Source of the DNA: Enterobacter chuandaensis
GTDB lineage: Bacteria; Pseudomonadota; Gammaproteobacteria; Enterobacterales; Enterobacteriaceae
Direction: 5' to 3'
NCBI RefSeq assembly: GCF_003594915.1
Contig: NZ_QZCS01000020.1
Coordinates: 1 to 64,000, forward strand
Length of the DNA: 64,000 nt
Shown: in pieces, positions 24,713-32,832 of the stretch
Position numbering within the stretch: position 1 is the stretch's first letter
Layout: every line of letters starts with the position of its first letter
Notes under the pieces: model-generated
Told to the model about the DNA's origin: nothing
The model's input: only the letters and a program-made list of their open reading frames with translations
Database searches by the model: none
Program-made: the position numbers and the translations under genes

Positions 24713-25705
24713 TCAATTATGCCTGTTGAAAAAATCAACAATGGCGTTGAGCGCGACTGAGCGCATAGCGTCCTTTTCAAAAAGGATCTCATGGTACGCA
24801 CCGTTGATGACCAGCGGTTTACCCCCTTCACAAGGGTGACCGGCTGCAGCGCGCAGTTCACAATAGCGGTCATGCATGCGGTTATCCACCACACGCTCTT
24901 CCTCCGCCTGAATCAGAAGCGTCGGCGTGTCATCATCGCCTACGCCCGCCAGCACCTGCTCACCGGCATGAATACCTTCCCGCACCCAGTGCCAGGTGGG
25001 GCCGCCAACGCGCAAGCGCGGTTCATCGGCATAAAAGCGCAGGTTGCGGCGATAGCGCTGCCGACTGTGGGTCAGAACGTTGATGGCGAACGGCAATGCG
25101 CGCCAGCGTCCGGTTCCGATGGCATAGCCTTCACGAATGCGCTGATGGCCCTCAGCCCAGTCGAGAAGATGGCGCACCATCCAGTCGGGAAAACGAATGA
25201 CAATACCGTACATCGGCGCGGTGAGCGCAATGGCGTCGCACTGGTGCTCATACCGCTGCAAAAACAGCGTCGAAATGGCGCCGCCCATGGAGTGCGCAAG
25301 GATATATCGCTTGCGCCAGGGGCCAGGCTGCACTTCCTGCTGCCAGAACGCGGCAAAATCGTCGACGTAATCGCTGAAGTTATCCACGTGCCCACGGTGC
25401 GTATCCGGCAGCATACGACCGGACAACCCCTGTCCACGGTGGTCGATGATCAGCACGTCGAACCCCATATGGACCAGGTCGTAGGCCAGTTCGGCATATT
25501 TGACGTAGCTTTCGATACGTCCGGGGCAGACGACAATCACCCGGTCATTTTTTACATTGCGGAAACGAACGAAGCGCACCGGGATGCCCCCGACGCCCGT
25601 AAACTCATCTTCCTCACGCTGCCGCCAGAAATCGGTCAGCGGCCCCATAGAGAAAGCAGCAAAAGCGTTTTCTCGTGTTTCCCAGTCCTTTTTCTGCTGA
25701 AACAT
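24713..25705 (-). CDS. pldB: Lysophospholipase L2
   Basis: Inner-membrane-associated alpha/beta hydrolase that cleaves lysophospholipids. The nucleophilic Ser is in ILAHSMGGAISTLFLQ (about residue 143), with the oxyanion region IDHRGQGLSGR before it and the catalytic His in NGAYHEILFEKD near the end. The product has 330 residues and lacks the last ten or so residues of E. coli PldB (340), ending at VDFFNRHN. The ATG at 25705 gives MFQQKKDWETREN. It precedes yigL in the SgrS-regulated pair. Confidence 0.93.
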   Translation of the reverse strand: MFQQKKDWETRENAFAAFSMGPLTDFWRQREEDEFTGVGGIPVRFVRFRNVKNDRVIVVCPGRIESYVKYAELAYDLVHMGFDVLIIDHRGQGLSGRMLPDTHRGHVDNFSDYVDDFAAFWQQEVQPGPWRKRYILAHSMGGAISTLFLQRYEHQCDAIALTAPMYGIVIRFPDWMVRHLLDWAEGHQRIREGYAIGTGRWRALPFAINVLTHSRQRYRRNLRFYADEPRLRVGGPTWHWVREGIHAGEQVLAGVGDDDTPTLLIQAEEERVVDNRMHDRYCELRAAAGHPCEGGKPLVINGAYHEILFEKDAMRSVALNAIVDFFNRHN

Positions 25706-25815
25706 TGGGTTTCCACTCACGTAATCCAGGGAATATCGTTTTTTTCGTCACTGGTCACAAAATGACGCAATAATAGCGTATTGTGGCATAAAAATAGACG
25801 GTTCGGGAGTTTCAA

Positions 25816-26436
25816 ATGACCTTCGAGTGGTGGTTCGCCTACCTGCTGACATCCATAATCCTCAGCCTTTCACCCGGCTCGGGGGCTATTAACACCATGA
25901 CCACCTCCATCAACCACGGCTACCGCGGTGCGGCGGCGTCGATTGCCGGTTTGCAGACCGGGCTGGGCATTCACATTGTGCTGGTCGGGATTGGTCTGGG
26001 GACGCTGTTCTCCCGCTCGGTGCTGGCCTTTGAGGTGCTGAAATGGGCCGGTGCGGCGTATCTGATTTGGCTGGGCATTCAGCAGTGGCGCGCGGCAGGC
26101 TCGATTGACCTGAATACGCTCTCCCGGACGCAAACGCGCGGTCACCTGTTTAAGCGCGCGGTGTTTGTGAACCTGACGAACCCGAAAAGCATTGTGTTCC
26201 TCGCCGCCCTGTTCCCGCAGTTTATCGTGCCGCATCAGCCCCAGGTGATGCAGTACGTGGTGCTGGGCGCGACCACCATTATCGTCGATATTATCGTGAT
26301 GATTGGTTACGCGACGCTGGCGCAGCGGATAGCGGCGTGGATTAAAGGGCCTAAGCAGATGAAGGCCCTGAATAAAGTCTTTGGTTCGCTGTTTATGCTG
26401 GTGGGCGCGCTGCTTGCGTCAGCGCGTCATGCTTAG
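25816..26436 (+). CDS. rhtB: Homoserine/homoserine lactone efflux protein RhtB
   Basis: LysE/RhtB-superfamily exporter, 206 residues as in E. coli, with about six membrane segments. The family start [20 protein letters not shown] and the conserved [20 protein letters not shown] are present. It exports homoserine and its lactone. Its final four bases overlap the stop of its paralogue rhtC on the opposite strand. Confidence 0.95.
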   Translation: MTFEWWFAYLLTSIILSLSPGSGAINTMTTSINHGYRGAAASIAGLQTGLGIHIVLVGIGLGTLFSRSVLAFEVLKWAGAAYLIWLGIQQWRAAGSIDLNTLSRTQTRGHLFKRAVFVNLTNPKSIVFLAALFPQFIVPHQPQVMQYVVLGATTIIVDIIVMIGYATLAQRIAAWIKGPKQMKALNKVFGSLFMLVGALLASARHA

Positions 26437-27053
26437 CGAGAGATGATGAGATGAATGCCGAAGCCGGCGAACAGCGCGCCGGCGAAGCCGTCGATCCACT
26501 TCGCGATGCGCTGGTAGCCGCGGCGCATCGCCGGTAAGGCGAACAGGCTGGCCACGATGGTAAACCAGGCGAAGGTCTCAACGACAATCAGCAGGAAGAT
26601 CCCCCAGCGCGCGCCCGCGCCGACGCTGTCGCCCACAAACAGCGAGAATACGGAGCCGAAATAGATAATCGCTTTCGGGTTCGCCAAGTTGGTCAGCAGC
26701 CCTTTCACAAAGCTGCGGCCGCCCGTTGCCAGCTCCACCTTGGGCTCTTCCGGTTTTTTCTCTTCTTTCTTTAATGCCCCGCGCAGCATCTGGTAGCCCA
26801 TCCAGCACAGATACAGCCCGCCACCGACCATAATGATGTTATGCAGCCAGGCCATCTTCGCCAGGATCAGGTTCAGACCGAGCAGCGCGACCGCCGCCCA
26901 GACCATAACGCCCATGGTAATACCGAGCACGCCCATCATCGCCTCTTTGCGGGAGCGGCTGACGGCCGTTTGTGACACGAAGAAAAAGTCAGGGCCAGGG
27001 CTCATCAGCGCAACGATGTGCACTAATGCCACGGTGAGAAATAGCATTAACAT
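26433..27053 (-). CDS. rhtC: Threonine export protein RhtC
   Basis: RhtB-family threonine exporter, 206 residues as in E. coli. The start [20 protein letters not shown] carries the superfamily SPGPDFF motif. The block [20 protein letters not shown] aligns with the equivalent part of RhtB. It is convergent with rhtB with a four-base overlap, and lies 61 bases after recQ on the same strand. Confidence 0.95.
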   Translation of the reverse strand: MLMLFLTVALVHIVALMSPGPDFFFVSQTAVSRSRKEAMMGVLGITMGVMVWAAVALLGLNLILAKMAWLHNIIMVGGGLYLCWMGYQMLRGALKKEEKKPEEPKVELATGGRSFVKGLLTNLANPKAIIYFGSVFSLFVGDSVGAGARWGIFLLIVVETFAWFTIVASLFALPAMRRGYQRIAKWIDGFAGALFAGFGIHLIISR

Positions 27054-27114
27054 AATTAGCTCGCGGGAAAATAATGTAGTGAGTCATCATCCTGGCACTT
27101 TTTTGGCCGGCTGA

Positions 27115-28944
27115 CTACTCCTCGTCATCACCATCGGCGTGAGAGCGGATGAGCGCCATAAACTCTTTCCCGAAGCGCTCGAGCTTACGTGTTCCCACGC
27201 CGTTAACGCTGAGCATTTCGCTGGCGCTGAGCGGCATCTGCTCGGCCATCTCAATCAGCGTCGCGTCGTTGAACACCACGTACGGCGGGATGTTCTCTTC
27301 ATCGGCAATGGCTTTACGCAGCTTGCGCAGTTTGGCAAACAGCTTGCGGTCGTAGTTACCGCCGTAGGATTTCTGCATCACCCGCGGCTTGAGGGCAATG
27401 ACGCGCGGCACGGCGAGCTTGAGTTCAACGTCACCGCGCAGCACCGGACGCGCGGCCTCCGTAAGCTGAAGCGCGGAGTGCTGAGCAATATTCTGCGTGG
27501 CAAAGCCGAGGTGGATCAACTGGCGAATGATGCTGACCCAGTGCTCGTGGCTCTGGTCTTTACCGATGCCGTAAACCGGCAGCTTGTCGTGACCCATGTC
27601 GCGGATACGCTGGTTATTCGCGCCGCGCAGCACTTCCACCACGTAGCCCATCCCGAAGCGCTGGTTCACGCGGTAAATGGTCGAGAGCGCTTTGCGCGCG
27701 TCCATCAGGCCATCGTATTGCTTCGGCGGATCGAGGCAGATATCGCAGTTGCCGCACGGCTCCTGTCGCCCTTCACCAAAGTAGTTGAGCAGCACCAGAC
27801 GGCGGCAGGTTTGCGCTTCCGCGAAGGCACCCATCGCGTTGAGCTTGTGGCGTTCGATATCCTGCAGCTGTCCCTGCGGTTTCTCTTCCAGACAGCGGCG
27901 CAGCCACGCCATATCCGCCGGATCGTAAAACAGCATCGCCTCCGCCGGCAGGCCGTCACGCCCGGCGCGGCCGGTTTCCTGATAGTAGGATTCGATATTG
28001 CGCGGAATGTCGAAGTGCACCACAAAGCGCACGTTCGGCTTGTTGATGCCCATCCCGAACGCCACCGTCGCGACGACGATTTGCAGATCATCGCGCTGGA
28101 ATTTCTCCTGCACGTCGGCGCGGATGTGGTTCTCTAACCCGGCGTGATACGCGGCGGCGCTAAAGCCGCGGTTTTGCAGACGCGCGGCGGTGTCTTCCAC
28201 CTTCGCGCGGCTGTTGCAGTAGATAATGCCGGACTTGCCGCGCTGCTCCTGGACGTAGCGCAGGAGCTGATCCAGCGGCTTGAATTTTTCCATCAGCATG
28301 TAGCGGATGTTCGGCCGATCGAAGCTGCTGACCTGAATATACGGGTCGTTCAGCCCCAGCAGGCGAACGATATCCAGACGCGTGGTGTCGTCCGCCGTGG
28401 CGGTAAGCGCCATAAACGGCAGTTCAGGGAAGCGCTGACGCAGCTGGCCGAGCGCGGCGTATTCCGGGCGGAAATCGTGTCCCCACTGAGAGATACAGTG
28501 CGCTTCATCCACCGCCAGCAGGACCGGATTCCAGTGCGCCAGGTGATCAAGGAAGTTATCCAGCATCAGGCGCTCGGGGGCGATATACAGCAGGCGGATC
28601 TGCCCGGTGCGGCACCCGGCCATCACCTCTTGCTGCTGCTCCCGGGTTTGCGTCGAGTTCAGGCAGGCCGCCGCCACGCCGTTGGCGAGCAGCTGATCCA
28701 CCTGGTCTTTCATCAGAGAAATAAGGGGAGATACCACGACCGTCAGGCCGTTCAGCACCAGCGCGGGCACCTGATAGCAGAGAGATTTCCCGCCGCCGGT
28801 CGGCATCACTACCAGACAGTCCCGGCCTTCCAGCACGGTTTCAATGATGGTTTCCTGGCCGGGGCGGAACTGCTGGTAGCCAAAGGTTTCATGCAAAACC
28901 TGTTTAGCCAGCGACTCCTGATTCAATACTTCCGCCTGCGCCAC
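27115..28944 (-). CDS. recQ: ATP-dependent DNA helicase RecQ
   Basis: 3'-5' DNA helicase of the RecF pathway. The 609 residues match E. coli when the GTG at 28944 is used, behind a GGGG ribosome site. ATG codons further upstream would cross a terminator-like hairpin. Walker A is MPTGGGKSLCYQ and motif II is AVDEAHCISQWGHDFRPEY. Motif VI is QETGRAGRDG. A four-cysteine zinc cluster (CRRL...CGNCDIC) lies near 380-403, followed by a winged helix and the HRDC domain (ASEMLSVNGVGTRKLERFG). Confidence 0.96.
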   Translation of the reverse strand: MAQAEVLNQESLAKQVLHETFGYQQFRPGQETIIETVLEGRDCLVVMPTGGGKSLCYQVPALVLNGLTVVVSPLISLMKDQVDQLLANGVAAACLNSTQTREQQQEVMAGCRTGQIRLLYIAPERLMLDNFLDHLAHWNPVLLAVDEAHCISQWGHDFRPEYAALGQLRQRFPELPFMALTATADDTTRLDIVRLLGLNDPYIQVSSFDRPNIRYMLMEKFKPLDQLLRYVQEQRGKSGIIYCNSRAKVEDTAARLQNRGFSAAAYHAGLENHIRADVQEKFQRDDLQIVVATVAFGMGINKPNVRFVVHFDIPRNIESYYQETGRAGRDGLPAEAMLFYDPADMAWLRRCLEEKPQGQLQDIERHKLNAMGAFAEAQTCRRLVLLNYFGEGRQEPCGNCDICLDPPKQYDGLMDARKALSTIYRVNQRFGMGYVVEVLRGANNQRIRDMGHDKLPVYGIGKDQSHEHWVSIIRQLIHLGFATQNIAQHSALQLTEAARPVLRGDVELKLAVPRVIALKPRVMQKSYGGNYDRKLFAKLRKLRKAIADEENIPPYVVFNDATLIEMAEQMPLSASEMLSVNGVGTRKLERFGKEFMALIRSHADGDDEE

Positions 28945-28965
28945 GTTAACCCCATATGCCAGAAA

Positions 28966-28992
28966 TGAAACAGGCGCTATTTTCAGCGCCTG
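28966..28992 (-). terminator. Probable terminator between pldA and recQ
   Basis: An eight-bp perfect stem CAGGCGCT/AGCGCCTG with a short AT loop is followed on the minus strand by GTTTCATTTC. It lies 42 bases after the pldA stop and before the recQ GTG start, so it would separate the two genes. Confidence 0.6.
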
Positions 28993-29034
28993 AGAGAGAA
29001 ACTTCAACGTTTAACGCAAAAACATTCGAGCAGC

Positions 29035-29904
29035 TTAGAAAATATCGTTCAGCATAACGCCCACGCCCACGCGGGTCTGGTTGAAGTTGTAGTCGATCAG
29101 CGACTCGCCGTAACCGCTGTACACCTGCGTGTAGAGACGCACGTGCTTCGTCACCGGGTAGCTCAGGCCAAGCTCTGCGCCGCCGTAGCCGGTGTTCCAG
29201 TTGTACTGGCCTTTCGCGCTCAGCACGGCTTCACCTAACTGATAGCCCACTTTAAGCTGATAGTAGCCCATGTATTTGGTGATATCCGGGTTATCGTCGG
29301 TGTCACCCACAACAAACCACGGCTTCACTTCCACCATCAAATTGCCGTTCTGCGCCATCAGGCGCGTGTAGGCACGGTTCCAGCTGCGCGAGGTTGGGTC
29401 GGAGCGGCCATTGGAGTCGTGGTTAAAGCCGACTTCAACGTCGCGCAGCGTCCAGCCAGCAAATTCGTAGTCCGTTGCGAAGCCGAGGAAAAGCTGCGGC
29501 TCATAGTTGGTTTCGCGGAACGGAGAAGATTCCCCGCTGTTTGAGAGCTGCCACCAGGATTTCTGCGTATAAGACGCACCGAACACCGAGTTCGGCCCCA
29601 GAATGCCGCGCCAGAACGGGAATGCCAGGCTGAGCTGGTACTTCACCTCATCCTTACGCGCATTATCGGACCAGTTATAAGAACTTATCGCCTCTTTGTT
29701 GAGGTCGCTGGTCTGGGTGTAAATCACGTAGTTGGTGTCGTACGGGTAGAGCGTGAATGGATTGTCATGCTCCTGCAGCATATTGGCGATGATGCTGCCC
29801 TTAACGGCAGGTTGATCATGGACTTCTTTAATCGTCGCTTCCTGCGCATATGCTGTGAGGGGCAGCGCAACCGCCGCCAGTAACCAGGCCAGATACGTCC
29901 GCAT
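29035..29904 (-). CDS. pldA: Outer membrane phospholipase A
   Basis: Calcium-dependent outer-membrane phospholipase A1/A2 that removes phospholipids from the outer leaflet. The 289-residue precursor equals E. coli. A signal peptide with cleavage after AYA (about residue 20) precedes a twelve-strand beta-barrel. The active-site segment NHDSNGRSDPTSRSWNRAY contains the catalytic His, Ser and Asn. It ends in the barrel sequence GVMLNDIF with terminal Phe. Confidence 0.96.
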   Translation of the reverse strand: MRTYLAWLLAAVALPLTAYAQEATIKEVHDQPAVKGSIIANMLQEHDNPFTLYPYDTNYVIYTQTSDLNKEAISSYNWSDNARKDEVKYQLSLAFPFWRGILGPNSVFGASYTQKSWWQLSNSGESSPFRETNYEPQLFLGFATDYEFAGWTLRDVEVGFNHDSNGRSDPTSRSWNRAYTRLMAQNGNLMVEVKPWFVVGDTDDNPDITKYMGYYQLKVGYQLGEAVLSAKGQYNWNTGYGGAELGLSYPVTKHVRLYTQVYSGYGESLIDYNFNQTRVGVGVMLNDIF

Positions 29905-30066
29905 CGGTGGTGTTCTCCTGCAAAGAGTAAGATTACCTGAATAGTTATGAGGCGAACATTCTACAGACTTCTGCGATAACTGCTGCATCCTCGTTTCTGA
30001 AAGTGGAATTCCTTATTGCTGAGGCATAAAATCAACATTTCATTAACAATAAGGATGTAATGCCTC

Positions 30067-30534
30067 ATGTCAGCCATGCTTACCGCCGAAGAAGTGTTAA
30101 AACTCGTGGGCGAGATTTTTGTTTACCATATGCCGTTTAACCGTGCGCTGGGACTGGAGCTGGAGCGTTACGAGAAAGAGTTTGCCCAGCTGAGCTTCAA
30201 CAACCAGCCGATGATGGTGGGTAACTGGGCGCAAAGTATTTTACACGGCGGGGTGATTGCTTCCGCGCTGGACGTGGCGGCGGGTCTGGTCTGCGTGGGC
30301 AGTACGCTGACGCGGCATGACACCATCAACGAAGATGAACTCCGCCAGCGCCTGGCGCGCATGGGCACCATTGATTTACGCGTCGACTATCTTCGACCGG
30401 GGCGCGGAAACCGCTTTACCTGCACCAGCAGCCTGCTGCGTGCCGGAAATAAAGTTGCCGTGGCGCGCGTTGAGCTGCATAACGAAGAACAGGTTTATAT
30501 CGCCAGCGCAACCGCCACTTATATGGTGGGTTGA
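30067..30534 (+). CDS. yigI: Hotdog-fold acyl-CoA thioesterase YigI
   Basis: PaaI-type thioesterase of 155 residues. E. coli YigI is reported to be a medium/long-chain acyl-CoA thioesterase. The hotdog signature is present: [23 protein letters not shown] (about residues 55-77, split by the HGG turn) and the strand [11 protein letters not shown]. It is divergent from pldA and 51 bases before rarD. Confidence 0.88.
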   Translation: MSAMLTAEEVLKLVGEIFVYHMPFNRALGLELERYEKEFAQLSFNNQPMMVGNWAQSILHGGVIASALDVAAGLVCVGSTLTRHDTINEDELRQRLARMGTIDLRVDYLRPGRGNRFTCTSSLLRAGNKVAVARVELHNEEQVYIASATATYMVG

Positions 30535-30585
30535 GGCGGCAAAATCGGGTAAAATTGATTCACTTTTTTGTAACGGATTTTCCCG

Positions 30586-31482
30586 ATGGATGCTAAACAG
30601 ACGCGGCAGGGCGTTTTACTCGCCCTTGCCGCTTATTTTATTTGGGGTATCGCACCGGCGTACTTCAAATTTATCGCCTATGTACCGGCCGACGAGATCC
30701 TCACTCACCGCGTCATCTGGTCGTTCTTCTTCATGATCGCGCTGATGAGCATCAGCCGTCAGTGGTCCGGCGTTAAAACGCTGCTGCAAACCCCTAAAAA
30801 GGTCTTCCTGCTGGCGCTTTCTGCGGTGCTGATCGGCGGCAACTGGCTGCTGTTCATCTGGGCGGTGAATAACCATCACATGCTTGAAGCGAGCCTGGGG
30901 TACTTCATTAACCCGCTGGTGAACATCGTGCTGGGGATGATTTTCCTCGGCGAACGCTTCCGCCGGATGCAGTGGGTGGCGGTAATTCTGGCCTTCTGCG
31001 GCGTACTGGTGCAGCTGTGGACCTTCGGCTCGCTGCCAATTATTGCCCTCGGCCTGGCGTTCAGCTTTGCCTTCTACGGCCTGGTACGTAAGAAAATAGC
31101 GGTGGAAGCCCAAACCGGGATGCTGTTTGAAACCCTGTGGCTGCTGCCGGTGGCGGCGATCTATCTGTTCGGTATTGCCGACAGTGCGACCAGCCATATG
31201 GGCAACAACCCATGGTCGCTGAACCTGATGCTGATGGCGGCAGGCGTGGTGACCACCATTCCTCTGCTGTGCTTCACCGGTGCAGCAACGCGCCTGCGTC
31301 TCTCCACGCTGGGCTTCTTCCAGTACATTGGCCCGACGCTGATGTTCCTGCTGGCGGTGGTGTTTTACGGCGAAGTGCCGGGTGCGGATAAGATGGTGAC
31401 CTTCGCCTTTATCTGGGTGGCGCTGGCGATTTTCGTCGCCGATGCGATTTATACCCAGCGCAGAACCCGCAGAGGAATGTAG
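30586..31482 (+). CDS. rarD: EamA-family transporter RarD
   Basis: Ten-helix DMT/EamA-superfamily inner-membrane protein (298 residues, E. coli 296), historically associated with chloramphenicol resistance in Pseudomonas. The substrate is uncertain. The family opening RQGVLLALAAYFIWGIAPAY and the repeat-half segment LGYFINPLVNIVLGMIFLGE are present. The gene starts shortly after yigI. It ends near a REP unit facing corA. Confidence 0.92.
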   Translation: MDAKQTRQGVLLALAAYFIWGIAPAYFKFIAYVPADEILTHRVIWSFFFMIALMSISRQWSGVKTLLQTPKKVFLLALSAVLIGGNWLLFIWAVNNHHMLEASLGYFINPLVNIVLGMIFLGERFRRMQWVAVILAFCGVLVQLWTFGSLPIIALGLAFSFAFYGLVRKKIAVEAQTGMLFETLWLLPVAAIYLFGIADSATSHMGNNPWSLNLMLMAAGVVTTIPLLCFTGAATRLRLSTLGFFQYIGPTLMFLLAVVFYGEVPGADKMVTFAFIWVALAIFVADAIYTQRRTRRGM

Positions 31483-31493
31483 GTATTTTGCAG

Positions 31494-31519
31494 GGCGGGT
31501 AAGCGCAGCGCCACCCGCC
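31494..31519. repeat. REP unit between rarD and corA
   Basis: A single REP-type palindrome, GGCGGGT...ACCCGCC with an imperfect centre, lies in the 43-base gap between the convergent genes rarD and corA. There is no T-run on either side. Confidence 0.65.
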
Positions 31520-31525
31520 AGATCT

Positions 31526-32476
31526 TTACAGCCAGTTCCGACGCTTGAAATAGAGATACGGCGCCAGCCCCGCGAGGATCATAAAGATAATCGCCCCCGG
31601 GTAGCCAAAGCTCCACTTCAGCTCCGGCATAAACTCAAAGTTCATCCCATAGCTGGATGCCACCAGCGTAGGCGGCAGGAACACCACGGACACCACCGAG
31701 AAGATCTTGATAATGCGGTTCTGCTCGATGTTGATAAAGCCCATCGCCGCCTGCATCAGGAAGTTCACCTTCTGGAACAGGGATTCGTTGTGTGGCAGCA
31801 GGGATTCGATATCGCGTAAAATCTCACGCGCCTGCTCCAGCTGACCGCCCGGCAGACGCGCCTTGCGCACCAGGAAGTTCAGCGCGCGCTGGGTATCCAT
31901 CAGACACAAACGCACCTTCCAGCCGATATCTTCCAGCTCTGCCAGCGTAGACAACGCTTCGTCGTACTCATCGCCCTGATGGCCTTCCATGATCACGCGG
32001 CTCAGCTTTTCCAGGTCGCTGTAGATGTTTTCAATTTCGTCCGCCAGCTGTTCAATTTTGGTTTCAAACAAATCGAGCAGCAGCTCGTAGGCGTTGCCGT
32101 CCACCATCGCCTGGCTGCGGGCGCGCATGCGGTAGAGACGAAATGCCGGCAGTTCGCGCTCGCGCAGAGTAAACAGACGGCCGTCGCGAATGGTAAACGC
32201 CACGGTGGAGTTACCCGCGTGGTCTTCCGCATCTTCAAAGAAGAAGAAGGAGTGAATATGCAGGCCATCTTCATCTTCAAAGAAACGCGCAGAGGCTTCG
32301 ATGTCTTCCAGTTCTGGACGGGTTGCCAGGCTTTGCCCCAGCTCTGATTGTACGCGAAGGCGCTCATCGTCGTCCGGCTCGACCAGATCCACCCATACGG
32401 CATCAACGAGGGGCTGTGACTCTTCGGCTTCAAGCCGAGTCAGTCGGTTATTTTCGAGTTGAAATGCGCTCAACAT
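31526..32476 (-). CDS. corA: Magnesium/cobalt transport protein CorA
   Basis: Pentameric inner-membrane Mg2+ channel. The 316 residues are nearly identical in length and sequence to E. coli CorA. A long cytoplasmic domain is followed by two C-terminal helices, with the ion-selectivity motif [13 protein letters not shown] near residue 280 and the basic tail YFKRRNWL. The ATG at 32476 is the family start. Its 5' leader holds the candidate corL peptide. No yigE-like gene lies between it and uvrD. Confidence 0.97.
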   Translation of the reverse strand: MLSAFQLENNRLTRLEAEESQPLVDAVWVDLVEPDDDERLRVQSELGQSLATRPELEDIEASARFFEDEDGLHIHSFFFFEDAEDHAGNSTVAFTIRDGRLFTLRERELPAFRLYRMRARSQAMVDGNAYELLLDLFETKIEQLADEIENIYSDLEKLSRVIMEGHQGDEYDEALSTLAELEDIGWKVRLCLMDTQRALNFLVRKARLPGGQLEQAREILRDIESLLPHNESLFQKVNFLMQAAMGFINIEQNRIIKIFSVVSVVFLPPTLVASSYGMNFEFMPELKWSFGYPGAIIFMILAGLAPYLYFKRRNWL

Positions 32477-32626
32477 GACCGGGACTCCCAATGCAAAAAA
32501 TATCGGACAGTTCGGTGGGCACACAGAAACAAATTGGGTTTCAGACCATTAAACAGCCTGACTCAGCGCGACGGGAATAATGCAGTCGCTGACAACCACT
32601 AAGGCCATCAGCAAGAGGAGATAGCC

Positions 32627-32683
32627 TTAGGAGTTGTTCCTGGATGACAGGGAAATGAGCCAGTATCTACTGGGTGTGTCCAA
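32627..32683 (-). CDS. corL: Candidate corA leader peptide (CorL)
   Basis: An 18-codon open frame starting with TTG (MDTPSRYWLISLSSRNNS) lies eight bases after an AGAGGA ribosome site and 150 bases upstream of corA. It is downstream of a good promoter. In Salmonella, corL translation in the corA leader governs Rho-dependent termination, so position and size fit that role. I cannot compare this sequence with the Salmonella peptide here, so the name is an inference from context. Confidence 0.55.
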   Translation of the reverse strand: MDTPSRYWLISLSSRNNS

Positions 32684-32715
32684 GGCGAATGTCCTCTTAG
32701 CGTAATCGTGCGCGC

Positions 32716-32745
32716 ATGTTACGCCAGCAGTAACTGCGGCGTCAA
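32716..32745 (-). promoter_or_regulatory. corA leader promoter
   Basis: On the minus strand a -35 TTGACG (32740-32745), an 18-base spacer and a -10 TAACAT (32716-32721) precede the candidate corL by about 30 bases. The approximately 350-base region between uvrD and corA otherwise contains no gene that I can support. Confidence 0.6.
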
Positions 32746-32832
32746 CACGCAACGGAACGCTGAAGGGCATTAATTGACCTTCAACGTATAAGGCTAGCAG
32801 ATTATTACAAAATAATGATATTTTTCTGAAAG

